DNA of 64,000 bases from Tistrella mobilis (GCF_041468085.1 NZ_CP121017.1:3537676-3601675), one strand, 5' to 3'. Positions 1 to 8,878 are shown, counted from the first letter of the stretch. Translations and numbers: made by a program. Notes: a model not told the origin generated them from the sequence alone.

Positions 1-978
1 GAGCCCGAAAAGCTCTGGTCGCCCTGGAAGCTGCAGGGCGCGGACCTTATCGAGGGGAAACAGGACGCTCTGCGCGCGACCCTGTCCGAGCAGGAGCGTG
101 CGGGGATTGATATCGTCTCCGACGGTGAACAGACGCGTCAGCATTTCGTCACCACCTTCATCGAGCATCTGACCGGCGTCGATTTTGAAAAGCGCGAGAC
201 CGTGAAGATCCGCGACCGCTACGATGCGAGCGTGCCCACCGTCGTGGGGGCGGTGTCCCGCGACAGGCCGGTCTTCGTCGAGGATGCCAGGTTCCTGCGC
301 GCACAGACCGCCAGCCCGATCAAATGGGCGCTGCCGGGGCCGATGACGATGATCGACACGCTCTACGACGCCCACTATCGGAGCCGCGAGAAACTCGCCT
401 GGGAATTCGCCACGATCCTCAATCAGGAAGCCCGCGAGCTTGAAGCCGCCGGGGTCGATATCATCCAGTTCGACGAACCCGCCTTCAACGTGTTCTTCGA
501 TGAAGTGAACGATTGGGGCGTCGCCACCCTCGAACGTGCGATCGAGGGGCTGACATGCGAGACGGCCGTCCATATCTGCTACGGCTATGGCATCAAGGCG
601 AATATCGACTGGAAGAAGACCCTCGGATCGGAATGGCGCCAGTACGAGCGAACCTTCCCCAGGCTTCAGGCCTCCAATATCGACCTGGTTTCGCTGGAAT
701 GCCACAACTCGCATGTTCCGATGGACCTGATCGAGCTCCTCCGTGGCAAGAAGGTGATGGTCGGGGCCATCGACGTGGCGACCAATACCATTGAAACCCC
801 TGAGGACGTGGCCGAGACCCTGCGAAAGGCGCTTCGGTTCGTGGATGCGGACAAGCTTTATCCCTGCACCAATTGCGGCATGGCCCCGCTCTCCCGCGAT
901 GTCGCTCGCGGCAAGCTCAGGGCACTCGGCGCAGGCGCGGAGATTGTCCGGCAGGAACTCTCTGCCTCCCCGGCTTAA
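1..978 (+). CDS. Core methionine synthase (MetE C-terminal-like), 5' end outside window
   Basis: The open frame runs in from the left edge and ends at TAA 976-978, giving at least 325 residues. It matches the catalytic C-terminal barrel of cobalamin-independent methionine synthase. The sequence shows an SDGEQTR segment early, a VHICYG segment (the His-x-Cys zinc and homocysteine site of the family) and a late PCTNCGMAPL segment that carries the last zinc Cys. No N-terminal MetE half is visible, but the true start is missing, so a short 'core MetE' type is an inference. These enzymes move a methyl group to homocysteine in the cytoplasm. A methylcobamide:thiol methyltransferase of the same fold is a weaker alternative. 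Confidence 0.8.
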   Translation, partial: EPEKLWSPWKLQGADLIEGKQDALRATLSEQERAGIDIVSDGEQTRQHFVTTFIEHLTGVDFEKRETVKIRDRYDASVPTVVGAVSRDRPVFVEDARFLRAQTASPIKWALPGPMTMIDTLYDAHYRSREKLAWEFATILNQEARELEAAGVDIIQFDEPAFNVFFDEVNDWGVATLERAIEGLTCETAVHICYGYGIKANIDWKKTLGSEWRQYERTFPRLQASNIDLVSLECHNSHVPMDLIELLRGKKVMVGAIDVATNTIETPEDVAETLRKALRFVDADKLYPCTNCGMAPLSRDVARGKLRALGAGAEIVRQELSASPA

Positions 979-1010
979 GTAAATGCGAACAAGGATGACC
1001 TGTTCCTGCC

Positions 1011-1027
1011 CCCGGGATCTCCCCGGG
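1011..1027. terminator. Short GC hairpin between convergent genes
   Basis: CCCGGG, a five-base gap and CCCGGG form a self-complementary stem between the end of the methionine synthase and the end of the convergent DUF6064 gene. It could stop transcription from both sides. There is no T-run, so it is a weak call. Confidence 0.35.
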
Positions 1028-1708
1028 TTAGTCGGCCTTCTCCCGCGGCAACAGCGTCGCCGCCACAGCCGCCGCGGCGAGGGCCGGCAGGATCCAGGCG
1101 TCGGGCCAGTCCATGGCGATCTGGGTGAGGGTCGAGAGCAGGCACCAGAGCAGCGGCACCGGCAGGAGCAGCAGGCGCAGGCGGAGCGGTTTCAAGGCCA
1201 GCAGGCCCAGGGTGAAGAGCGCGGTGGCATCCGGGGTCACCCCCACCAGTTCGGCCGAGAGCCAGGGCCGGCCCGAAAGCGGGGCGGCGAGCGGCAGCAG
1301 GATCACGGCCGCGGCCATGACCAGCAGGCCGGCATCGCGGGCGGCGGGCGGGACACGGACATCCGGGGGCTGTTCCGGCTCGGCGAAGGCCGTCGCCAGC
1401 AGCAGAACGCCCTGCAGCATGAAGCCGGCGGCCGGCCAGACCGCCGCCCAGTTGATCTCGCCATAGCGCTGATAAAGGAAATCGGTGCCGATCCACACCC
1501 ACACCACCGCCAGGATCGGCAGGGCGATGCGCATCATCCGCGGCTCCACCCCGCCACGGCGCAGGATCAGCCAGGGGATCACCAGCATGGCGATGACGGC
1601 CGGGATCTGCAGCGGCCAGATCGCCTCGTGATAGCGGATGAACAGGCGCTGATAGGTCTCGGGGGCAAACAGCAGGAAGTCGTTCAGGGTGTAGCCGGTC
1701 CAGGGCAT
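1028..1708 (-). CDS. DUF6064 family multi-pass membrane protein
   Basis: A 226-residue protein beginning MPWTGYTLNDFLLF. It has about seven hydrophobic segments separated by short Arg-rich loops and a motif-like N-terminus (Y-x-x-LLFAPETYQRLF) typical of DUF6064. Its function is unknown; the seen layout is an inner-membrane protein with no large soluble domain. The ATG at 1706-1708 overlaps the stop of the upstream aldo/keto reductase gene in an ATGA, so the two are translationally coupled. The longer open frame further upstream lies inside the reductase gene and was not used. Confidence 0.7.
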   Translation of the reverse strand: MPWTGYTLNDFLLFAPETYQRLFIRYHEAIWPLQIPAVIAMLVIPWLILRRGGVEPRMMRIALPILAVVWVWIGTDFLYQRYGEINWAAVWPAAGFMLQGVLLLATAFAEPEQPPDVRVPPAARDAGLLVMAAAVILLPLAAPLSGRPWLSAELVGVTPDATALFTLGLLALKPLRLRLLLLPVPLLWCLLSTLTQIAMDWPDAWILPALAAAAVAATLLPREKAD

Positions 1709-2652
1709 CAGACTGCCGCCTCGACATCCGCGGCGATCCGCTCCCGCAATGTGCGGTCCGGCAGCGGCCCCGATGCCGCCGCCAGATTCTCGCGGACATG
1801 GTCGACGCGGGTCGTGGCCGGAATGACGCAGGTCACCGCCGGATGCGCCAGGATGAATTTGAGCAGGGCCTGCGCCCAACTCGACACGCCCAGCTCACGC
1901 GACCAGCCGGGCAGCGGCACCCCCTCCAGCCGGCGGGTCAGCGCGCCCTGGCGGAAGGGCCGGTTGACGATCACCGCCTGGCCGCGATCGGCCGCAAGCG
2001 GCAGGATCCGCGCCTCGACCTCGCGGTCGAGCGGGTTGTAGGTGACCTGGACACTGTCCAGCGGCTGCGTCGCCATCACCCGCTCGAAATCGCCGTGGCG
2101 CCGGCCTTCCGAGGTGGTGATGCCGACATGGCCGAGTCGGCCTTCGGCCTTCATGGCCAGAAGCGTCTCCAGATGATCCTGCCAGGCGAGAAGATTATGG
2201 ACCTGCATCAGGTCGAAACGCTTCACGCCCCAGAATGCGCGCGTCTCTTCGATCTGCTCCGGCCCGTCCCCGCCCGACGAGGTCCAGACCTTTTCGGCCG
2301 AAAACACGCGATCGCGGGCATCGAGTGCCGCGAGCCCCCGGCCGACCACCATCTGCGACGAGCCATACATGGGCGAGCTGTCGATCACGCGTCCGCCCCC
2401 CTCGAAGAAGGCACGCATCACCTCCGTGCAACCGGCAATCGCTTCAGGATCGCGGCCGACATTGAAGGTGATCCAGGTGCCGAGCCCCACGGCCGGCACG
2501 GCAAGGCCGCTTGACGGAATCACCCGGTTGAGCGGCCCGTCGGATGCCGCCGGAGCGCCGGCACCGGCCGCCACCGGCGACAAGGCAAGCGCCGCCAGCC
2601 CTGCGGCCGTGCGGGCCAGGAGCTGTCGGCGGGTAAGGCACATCTCCGTCAT
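1708..2652 (-). CDS. Tat-exported aldo/keto reductase
   Basis: A 314-residue protein. The N-terminus carries a twin-arginine signal (TRRQLLART followed by a hydrophobic stretch ending in AAGAGA), so export of a folded enzyme to the periplasm is likely. The remainder has the aldo/keto reductase tetrad in order: Asp in VIDSSPMYG, the Tyr of that segment, Lys in SAEKVW and His in LMQVHN. The substrate is not evident. ATG 2650-2652 was chosen; a second ATG nine bases downstream is equally placed before the RR motif. It is co-transcribed with the DUF6064 gene, suggesting a membrane-associated periplasmic function. Confidence 0.85.
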   Translation of the reverse strand: MTEMCLTRRQLLARTAAGLAALALSPVAAGAGAPAASDGPLNRVIPSSGLAVPAVGLGTWITFNVGRDPEAIAGCTEVMRAFFEGGGRVIDSSPMYGSSQMVVGRGLAALDARDRVFSAEKVWTSSGGDGPEQIEETRAFWGVKRFDLMQVHNLLAWQDHLETLLAMKAEGRLGHVGITTSEGRRHGDFERVMATQPLDSVQVTYNPLDREVEARILPLAADRGQAVIVNRPFRQGALTRRLEGVPLPGWSRELGVSSWAQALLKFILAHPAVTCVIPATTRVDHVRENLAAASGPLPDRTLRERIAADVEAAV

Positions 2653-2768
2653 CGCCGCGGACCTCCGAGAGGCGGTCTTGGTTCTGATACGTCTGTTCTG
2701 ATACGGATGTGTGCCGCAGACCCGACGCGGCAACCCCATTGCGCCATTCCGTTTGCGCCATCCCGGCC

Positions 2769-3449
2769 TCAGCTCCTGTCCTCCCGGTCGGGCAGGCGGG
2801 GCACCGGCAGCTGCCAGCCACGGCGGATCGCCATGACCCGCAATCCGAAACAGAGCGCCGCACCCGCCAGCATCGAGGGGGCCGCCGGCAGGTCGAGCGC
2901 ATGGGCCGTGACCACCACCCCGGCCCCGGCCAGCGCCGCGACCGCATAGAGATCGGCCTTCAGCACCGCCGGGACCTGGGCGACCAGCACGTCGCGCAGA
3001 ATGCCGCCACCGATGCCCGTCAGCATGCCGAGCAGCGCGGCCATGGCCGGCTCCAGCCCGGCCCCCAGTGCCTTCTGCGCGCCCGAGACCGCGAACAGCG
3101 CAAGCCCTGCCGCATCGCTCACCTGCACCGGGTTGCGGAAGCGTTCGATCAGGGCATGACGATAAAAGGCGAAAACCCCCGCCAGACAGGCGGTGAGCAC
3201 ATAGCGCGGCTGGCTGATCGCCGCCGGCGGCACCGCGCCGATCAGCAGATCGCGCAGAATGCCGCCCGCACTCGCGGCCGCAAAGGACAGCACCAGCACG
3301 CCGAACAGATCCAGCCGCCGGCGCACCGCCACCACGGCCCCCGACAGGGCAAAGACGAAGGTGCCGATCAGATCGAGTGCCGCCAGCACCGTGCCGGCGG
3401 TCAGGATGTCATCCACGACGCGCCCCGGCTCAGGCCCGCCCGGCCACAC
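2769..3449 (-). CDS. TRIC/UPF0126 family cation channel
   Basis: A 226-residue membrane protein with two repeated halves of three helices, each containing a glycine-rich kink: SAGGILRDLLIG and TGIGGGILRDVLV. These are signatures of the trimeric intracellular cation channel (UPF0126, YicG-like) family, which conducts K+ or other monovalent cations. The C-terminus has a GLRVMAIRRGWQLP tail as in relatives. The start at 3449 overlaps the end of the 56-residue gene by 20 bases; in-frame GTG codons soon after are possible starts. It is the last gene of a three-gene overlapping set. Confidence 0.85.
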   Translation of the reverse strand: MWPGGPEPGRVVDDILTAGTVLAALDLIGTFVFALSGAVVAVRRRLDLFGVLVLSFAAASAGGILRDLLIGAVPPAAISQPRYVLTACLAGVFAFYRHALIERFRNPVQVSDAAGLALFAVSGAQKALGAGLEPAMAALLGMLTGIGGGILRDVLVAQVPAVLKADLYAVAALAGAGVVVTAHALDLPAAPSMLAGAALCFGLRVMAIRRGWQLPVPRLPDREDRS

Positions 3450-3600
3450 GCAGCATCAGCCGCCACGGCCAGCTGAGCGCATTGATCACGCCGTCTTCGC
3501 CCCCTTTGGCGGCCAGGCTGCGGCGGGTCTGTTCCGCCATCCAGAAGATGACCGGCGCCCCCAAGACGACAAGCAGGAAGCTGATCAGGTCAGGCTGCAT
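3430..3600 (-). CDS. Small one-helix membrane protein, 56 residues
   Basis: The frame reads MQPDLISFLLVVLGAPVIFW, then a charged stretch (EQTRRSLAAKGGEDG) and ends LRVAGRA. One hydrophobic N-terminal helix is visible. The start ATG (3598-3600) overlaps the end of the upstream 151-residue gene by 11 bases and its stop overlaps the TRIC gene by 20 bases. This tight packing supports it being translated. No family was recognised. It could be a small partner or assembly factor for one of the two neighbours, which is inference only. Confidence 0.6.
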   Translation of the reverse strand: MQPDLISFLLVVLGAPVIFWMAEQTRRSLAAKGGEDGVINALSWPWRLMLRVAGRA

Positions 3601-4045
3601 GACGGTCCTCCCCGCTTTCCGAGACAGCGATCCTCATGTCCACGATATATGCCGTGAGCAGGACCAAAACAATCATGACCATGCCCAGCCGCCAGACCGC
3701 GAAGCTCACCTGTCCGCCCGAGACGGCCAGAACGCTGAAAAAGATCCACAGCAGCGTCGTGAACAGCACCAGCACCGCGAAAGACAGCATCACCCCATGT
3801 GTGGGCCATTTTTTCTGGCGCATGAAGTTCAGAAAAGAGGCGAGCGCCACTGATATGCCGACGAGCGAAAGGTGCCCCAGCCAGTTCTGGTCAAGGAACG
3901 GCAGGGCCCCGATTGCCACCACAAGATTTAATTCCACCAGGGCAGCAATCAACGCGTGTCCGAGGACAGGGATCAAGCCGAAGATCACCCCAACGAAAAA
4001 GATCGTCCGCTGTTCTTTCTTCGTCCGCTTCAGGTTGGACATCAT
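3590..4045 (-). CDS. Four-helix membrane protein of unknown function
   Basis: A 151-residue protein starting MMSNLKRTKKEQR, a basic cytoplasmic tail, followed by four predicted transmembrane segments (around residues 14-40, 55-75, 82-108 and 115-137) and a polar C-terminus. Its base composition is less GC-rich than neighbouring genes (for example ATTTTTTTC-type codons for Phe and Ile), hinting at different ancestry. First gene of the overlapping set with the 56-residue protein and the TRIC channel. No domain recognised. Confidence 0.6.
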   Translation of the reverse strand: MMSNLKRTKKEQRTIFFVGVIFGLIPVLGHALIAALVELNLVVAIGALPFLDQNWLGHLSLVGISVALASFLNFMRQKKWPTHGVMLSFAVLVLFTTLLWIFFSVLAVSGGQVSFAVWRLGMVMIVLVLLTAYIVDMRIAVSESGEDRHAA

Positions 4046-4123
4046 GGCTCTCGGGACATGTCTGTTTCCCGGATACTGGATGCCTCGCCACAGAAACTCA
4101 ACAGATTATAATACGCCCCATAC

Positions 4124-4909
4124 TCAATCCCTGATCCCCACCGCCTGAAACCCGCCATCGGCCGCGACGATCTGGCCGGTGACGTAGCCGGCGGCATCGC
4201 CGGCCAGAAAGCGGATCACGCTGGCCATCTCCTCGGGCGTGCCATAGCGGCCGAGCGCGACCCGCTCTTCCCACGAGGCGCGGACCTCGGGGCGGTGGAC
4301 GGCGCGGGTCAGGGGGGTGTCGATGGGACCGGGGGCGACGCAGTTGACCCGGATACCATATGGCGCCAGCTCCAGCGCCATCACCTGGGTCAGCAGATGC
4401 ACGGCGCCCTTCGATGCGCCATAGGCGGCCCGGCCGCGATTGCCGCGCAACCCCGAGACCGAGCCGATATTGACGATCGCGCCCGGCCGGCCCGCCGCGA
4501 TCAGGCCGCGGGCGACGATCTGGCCCAGCATCATCGTACCGCGCAGATTGACCCCCATGATCCGGTCGAGCAGCGCCGGATCAGTGTCGAGAAACGGCAC
4601 GTCGACGCCGATCCCGGCGCTGTTGACCAGCACCCGGACCAGGCCGTGATCGCGGGCGATGGCCGCCATGGCCCCGGCCACCGCCTCGGGCTCGGAAACG
4701 TCGAAGGCGGCAGAGGCTGCGCGCAGCCCCTGCCCCACCAGTTCCGCCGCGACCCGGGCGGCCCCGTCGGCATCGCGATCGGCGGCCACGACCATGGCGC
4801 CGGCCTCTGCCAGCGCCCGGGCCGCAGCCAGGCCGATACCGCTTGCCGCCCCGGTCACGACCGCGACGCGGCCGTCACGCAAGCCATGCTCATCGCGTTC
4901 AACGGTCAT
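4124..4909 (-). CDS. Short-chain dehydrogenase/reductase (SDR)
   Basis: A 261-residue classical SDR. Visible motifs are TGAASGIG (residues 19-26, NAD(P) binding), NSAG near residue 98, and the Ser-Tyr-Lys set in GSVSGLRGNRGRAAYGASKG. The C-terminus YVTGQIVAADGG is typical. ATG 4907-4909 follows an AGGGAGAGGG ribosome site, which excludes the longer frame. It lies 26 bases after the second SDR gene at the end of the TRAP operon, so it likely oxidises the imported hydroxy compound or a product of the neighbouring SDR. The exact substrate cannot be told. Confidence 0.85.
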   Translation of the reverse strand: MTVERDEHGLRDGRVAVVTGAASGIGLAAARALAEAGAMVVAADRDADGAARVAAELVGQGLRAASAAFDVSEPEAVAGAMAAIARDHGLVRVLVNSAGIGVDVPFLDTDPALLDRIMGVNLRGTMMLGQIVARGLIAAGRPGAIVNIGSVSGLRGNRGRAAYGASKGAVHLLTQVMALELAPYGIRVNCVAPGPIDTPLTRAVHRPEVRASWEERVALGRYGTPEEMASVIRFLAGDAAGYVTGQIVAADGGFQAVGIRD

Positions 4910-4935
4910 GACCCTCTCCCTCTTACGCTGCGGTC

Positions 4936-5730
4936 TCAGGCGGCACGGCAGGACAGCCCGCCATCGACCGGCAGGCAATGGCCGGTGATGTAGCCGGCAT
5001 CATCCGAGGCCAGGAACACCGCCGCCTTGGCGATGTCCCAGCCATCGCCCATCCGCCCGGTCGGACAGGCGGCATGGCGCTTCGCGATCATGTCCTCGGC
5101 ATCGGCATACTGGCCGACGATCTGGGTGCGGATCAGCGGCGTATCCATCATGCCCGGCATGATCGCATTGCAGCGGATGCCCTGCTTCGCATATTCGAGT
5201 GCGATGGCGACGGTCATCTGGTTCACCGCCGCCTTGGCCGCGTAATAGGCAAGATAGGGGTAGTTGGTCCAGCGGATCGCCGCCAGCGACGACACGTTGA
5301 CGATGGCGCCGCCGCCGCCCTTCAGCATCTCGGGGATGGCATGCTTGCAGGCCAGAAAGACCGAGGTGGCGTTGACGTCGATCGCCCGCCGCCAGCGCGC
5401 CTCGTCCAGTTCCACCGGCCCGCCCATCTCGGTGATGCCGACATTGTTGTGCAGCACGTCGAGCCGGCCGAAGGTCTCGACCGTCTTCGCCACCGCCGCC
5501 GCGATTTCGGCCGAAGAGGTGACGTCGGCGGTGACCGCGATCGCCTCGAAGCCTTCATCGCGGATGATGCCGGCGGTTTCTTCCGCCGCCTCGGCGACAC
5601 GGTCGACGCAGACCACCCGCGCGCCCTCGCGGGCGAAGAGCACGGCGGTGGCCTTGCCGTTACCCCAGCCCGGGCCGCTCGATCCGGCACCGAAGACGAG
5701 GGCGGTCTTGTTCTCCAGACGCTTGGTCAT
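4936..5730 (-). CDS. SDR oxidoreductase with unusual cofactor loop
   Basis: A 264-residue SDR starting MTKRLENKTALVFGAG. The catalytic Tyr-x-x-x-Lys (YYAAK) and the upstream Ser (NVSSLAAI) are present, and the end VDGG is usual. The glycine-rich loop is atypical: instead of TGxxxGIG it reads FGAGSSGPGWGNGKA, several residues longer. This suggests a distinct subfamily, probably with altered cofactor or substrate range. It begins 31 bases after dctM and precedes the other SDR, so both likely act on the TRAP substrate. Confidence 0.8.
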   Translation of the reverse strand: MTKRLENKTALVFGAGSSGPGWGNGKATAVLFAREGARVVCVDRVAEAAEETAGIIRDEGFEAIAVTADVTSSAEIAAAVAKTVETFGRLDVLHNNVGITEMGGPVELDEARWRRAIDVNATSVFLACKHAIPEMLKGGGGAIVNVSSLAAIRWTNYPYLAYYAAKAAVNQMTVAIALEYAKQGIRCNAIMPGMMDTPLIRTQIVGQYADAEDMIAKRHAACPTGRMGDGWDIAKAAVFLASDDAGYITGHCLPVDGGLSCRAA

Positions 5731-5761
5731 CGGAAAGCTCCAGTATTTCGGGCCCGCGGCC

Positions 5762-7048
5762 TCAGCCGGCGGCAAGGCCCGGCAGCAGCAGCGAGGCCTG
5801 CGGCACCAGGGTGACGAGCAGCAGCACGGCCAGCGCCGCCGCCAGGAAGGGCAGGATCGCGACCGAGCCGCGTTCCAGCGGCGATCGCGCAATCATGCAG
5901 GCGATGTTGAGGCAGAGCCCGACGGGCGGGGTGATCAGGCCGATGCACAGGTTCAGCACCACCACCACGCCGAAATGCACCGGGTCGACGCCCAGCGCGA
6001 GCGCGATCGGGTAGAGCACCGGCACCAGCATCACCAGCGCCGCATTGGCTTCCAGGAACATGCCGACGATCAGCAGCAGCAGGTTCACGACCAGCAGGAA
6101 GACCAGCGCATCGGAGACGTTGGCGAGCACGAAGGCCGAGACCGCCTGCGGCACCCCGGTATAGGCGAGCAGCCACGAGAACAGCTTGGCGGCACCGACC
6201 ACGATCATGATCACCGCGGTCGAGCGGCCGGCCGAGACCAGGGCGGCATAGATCCGCTTCAGATCCAGCTCGCGATGCACCACGCCACCCACGAGGAGGG
6301 CATAGACCACCGCCACGCCGGAACATTCGGTGATGTTGAACACGCCCATCCGGATGCCGACCAGAATGAAGACCGGCATCAGCAGCGCGAAGGCGGCACG
6401 GCCCAGCGCCCGGCGAACGGTGCCGGGCGGCCGCTTGCCCGTCCGTACCGCCGGCGCATCGCGGATCGCCAGCCGCCGCGCGATCCAGAGCATGGCGAGG
6501 GTGTAGAGCAGGCCCGGGATCACCCCGGCCAGAAACAGGTTGGTGATCGACTGATTGGTCAGCACCCCCATCACGATGAACGGGATCGAGGGCGGGATCA
6601 CCGGCGCCACCACATTGGCGGCCGCGATCAGCGAGGCGGCGAAAGCCGGCTTGTGGCCGACCTTGATCATGGCCGGGATCATGATCCGGCCCAGCGCCGA
6701 GGTATCGGCCACGGCCGAGCCCGAAATGCCGGCAAAGAGGGTGGAGGCGACCACGCCGCTCATGGCGAGCCCGCCCGGCTTGTGGCCGAGCAGCGCGTCG
6801 GCGAGCTCCAGCAGCCGCCGGGTCATGCCGCCCGCGGTCATCAGCGAACCCGCAAGCAGGAAAAAGGGAATGGCGAGCAGGGTGAAGCCGTCGATGCCGC
6901 CGAAGATCGATTGCGGCACCACCATCAGATTGATGTCGCCGATCCAGAGCAGCACGCCGACCACGCCCGCGATCACCGCAAAGCCGATCGGCACCGCGAT
7001 CGCCATCAGACCCAGGATCAGGATCAGCAGGATTTCGACCAGGGTCAT
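5762..7048 (-). CDS. dctM: TRAP transporter large permease DctM
   Basis: A 428-residue highly hydrophobic protein with about twelve transmembrane segments. The GGIDGFTLLAIPFFLLAGSLM segment (here near residues 50-70) and the LLLLIVGMFLEANAALVMLVP segment are hallmarks of the DctM family. It carries the substrate through the inner membrane using the sodium gradient. Its ATG overlaps the dctQ stop as ATGA (7045-7048). No truncation is visible. Confidence 0.93.
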   Translation of the reverse strand: MTLVEILLILILGLMAIAVPIGFAVIAGVVGVLLWIGDINLMVVPQSIFGGIDGFTLLAIPFFLLAGSLMTAGGMTRRLLELADALLGHKPGGLAMSGVVASTLFAGISGSAVADTSALGRIMIPAMIKVGHKPAFAASLIAAANVVAPVIPPSIPFIVMGVLTNQSITNLFLAGVIPGLLYTLAMLWIARRLAIRDAPAVRTGKRPPGTVRRALGRAAFALLMPVFILVGIRMGVFNITECSGVAVVYALLVGGVVHRELDLKRIYAALVSAGRSTAVIMIVVGAAKLFSWLLAYTGVPQAVSAFVLANVSDALVFLLVVNLLLLIVGMFLEANAALVMLVPVLYPIALALGVDPVHFGVVVVLNLCIGLITPPVGLCLNIACMIARSPLERGSVAILPFLAAALAVLLLVTLVPQASLLLPGLAAG

Positions 7049-7659
7049 CGACGGGCCTCTCCCTCACGCGCCGCTTCGGCGGCACGCATCGCCACCGGCA
7101 CGAAGCCCTCGCCCTCGTCTTCCACCGGGGCATCCGGATCGGGCAGCGCCCAGTCGGCGCCCGGCCGCGACAGGCGCGCGATCACCACCATGATCGCGAT
7201 CAGCACGCCGCCCACCGGCATCGCCATATAGGGCACCGACATCGGCACCTCGAAAGCGGGGCTGTCCTGGAAGGAATTGAGGTCGGCAAAGGCCAGGCCA
7301 TGGATCACCAGCACCGCCGCGACACCCAGCATCACCAGATCCCGGACGATCCGCAGCGCAGCGGCCGGACCGGATCCCAGGCGCTCGATCAGGGCGGTGA
7401 CGGCGACATGACCGCCGCCGCGCAGCACCGCGGCCGATCCGATCATGGCGATCCAGGGCATCAGGAAGCGCGCCAGTTCCTCGCTCCAGTACGGGGCGGC
7501 ATCCAGGACGTAACGGGCAAAGACCTGCCAGACGATCGCACCGGTCATGGTCGCGATCATAAGAGCGAGCACCCCGTCGAGCACGCGCTCGACGAGGCGC
7601 CCCAGACGTCCGGCCCCGGCGGCGACGCCGCCGGGGCCGGAGTCGCGCTGCGGGGTCAT
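7045..7659 (-). CDS. dctQ: TRAP transporter small permease DctQ
   Basis: A 204-residue protein with four predicted membrane helices. The second half of helix 1 reads GAIVWQVFARYVLDAAPYWSEELARFLMPW, the conserved DctQ signature (F-x-R-Y-x-L and W-x-E-E-x-x-R). The acidic C-terminal tail is cytoplasmic and not conserved. It lies 4 bases after dctP and overlaps dctM, in the usual P-Q-M order. Confidence 0.92.
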   Translation of the reverse strand: MTPQRDSGPGGVAAGAGRLGRLVERVLDGVLALMIATMTGAIVWQVFARYVLDAAPYWSEELARFLMPWIAMIGSAAVLRGGGHVAVTALIERLGSGPAAALRIVRDLVMLGVAAVLVIHGLAFADLNSFQDSPAFEVPMSVPYMAMPVGGVLIAIMVVIARLSRPGADWALPDPDAPVEDEGEGFVPVAMRAAEAAREGEARR

Positions 7660-7663
7660 GCGC

Positions 7664-8650
7664 TCACTTGACCGCGCGGATCTTCTCGACCCACGGCTTC
7701 AGATCGGGGAACTCGTCCGGCATATCGGCGAGCTTCGCCGCAAAGGCGTCACGGTCGACGGCGACGAAGGTCATGCCCTTGTCCTGAAGCCGCTTTTTGA
7801 TATCGGCTTCCATCGAGGCCATGCGATTGCTGGCATCGTTCATGGCCTTGCGGCCTTCCTCGATCACCACGGTGCGCACATCTTCCGGCAGGCGCTTCAG
7901 ACGCGCGTCGTAGAAGATGAAGGTCATGGCGCCCATCACATGGGCAGTCTCCATGACATGGCTCTGAACCTCGTCGTAGCGCATACTCTCGATGATCTCG
8001 AGCGGGTTCTCCTGGCCGTCGACGACCTTCTGCTGCATCGAGGTGAACAGCTCCGCCACGCCCATCGGCACGGGGCTCGCACCCAGCTTGGCCCAGGTCA
8101 TGGAATACATCTTGAGCGGCGGCACGCGCAGCTTCAGGCCCTTCAGATCCTCAACCGTCGGCACGGCGCGGTTGGCGCTCAGATGGCGGGCGCCACGATA
8201 GCCCGCACCCACGATGCGGAAACGGGTCTGGGTGGCGATCGCATCGGCCAGTTCGGCGCCGATCGGCCCGTCATAGACCTTCCGGAAATGATCGAGATCG
8301 CGGATCAGATAGGGAAAGGCCTCGACACCGGCCACGATGCCATAGCGGTCGAGCGTCCCGATCGACTGCAACACGATGTCGTTGGTGCCGATCGCCAGAC
8401 CTTCGATCGACTGCGGCCAGTCGCCGGTCGATCCGGAATCGGCGATCTGGATCTTCACCTTGCCCTGGGTCCGGGCCTCGACCGCCTTCTTGTAGGCTTC
8501 GGCCGTCTCGTACCAGATGTTGCCGGGGGTGTAGACATGCGCCATCTTGAGGACGATATCCTCGGCACGTGCAACACCGGTGGTTGCAAGTGCGATACCG
8601 AGTACGGTCGCACAGGTCGCGAGACCGCGACCGATCATGGTCCTGAGCAT
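7664..8650 (-). CDS. dctP: TRAP transporter periplasmic binding protein DctP
   Basis: A 328-residue precursor with a signal peptide (MLRTMIGRGLATCATVLGIALATTGVARA) and a mature part starting EDIVLKMAHVYTPGN. The segment PQSIEGLAIGTNDIV and the late EVQSHVMETAHV segment match the DctP family, which binds C4-dicarboxylates, sugar acids or related carboxylates through a conserved Arg. Start ATG 8648-8650 has an AGGGAGGA site seven bases upstream; the longer frame lacks one. It heads the five-gene operon dctPQM-SDR-SDR. The ligand cannot be assigned from sequence. Confidence 0.92.
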   Translation of the reverse strand: MLRTMIGRGLATCATVLGIALATTGVARAEDIVLKMAHVYTPGNIWYETAEAYKKAVEARTQGKVKIQIADSGSTGDWPQSIEGLAIGTNDIVLQSIGTLDRYGIVAGVEAFPYLIRDLDHFRKVYDGPIGAELADAIATQTRFRIVGAGYRGARHLSANRAVPTVEDLKGLKLRVPPLKMYSMTWAKLGASPVPMGVAELFTSMQQKVVDGQENPLEIIESMRYDEVQSHVMETAHVMGAMTFIFYDARLKRLPEDVRTVVIEEGRKAMNDASNRMASMEADIKKRLQDKGMTFVAVDRDAFAAKLADMPDEFPDLKPWVEKIRAVK

Positions 8651-8761
8651 CCGGGCTTTCCTCCCTGCGCCGGTTGCCATGGTGCGCGACCCGCTTCTTG
8701 TCCGGTCGTCGATCACCATGGCCGTGAGGGGTCAGCCTAACAGCCCCGGCCTGCATACGCA

Positions 8762-8790
8762 GAGGCCCGGGTCCGTCAAATGGACCCGGG
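8762..8790 (-). terminator. Hairpin terminator downstream of the cbb3 cluster
   Basis: A perfect 11-bp stem (GGCCCGGGTCC with GGACCCGGGCC) and a 7-base loop lie between ccoS and dctP. It sits about 90 bases after the last gene of the oxidase cluster in the direction of transcription. There is no clear T-run, so it may also act as an RNA-stabilising structure. Confidence 0.6.
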
Positions 8791-8878
8791 CCCCTATGAA
8801 ATCTTGAAGATCAGCCGCCTTTAAGGTGCCGGGACCATATCGCGGACCATCGGCACCGTCGGTGGAACCCTTGGTGGA

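Noticed and set aside
5264-7231. A 655-codon plus-strand open frame opposite the SDR and dctM genes
   Set aside because: It is antisense to two well-supported genes, has a His/Arg/Gln-rich low-complexity composition and no family likeness. Such shadows are expected in GC-rich DNA.
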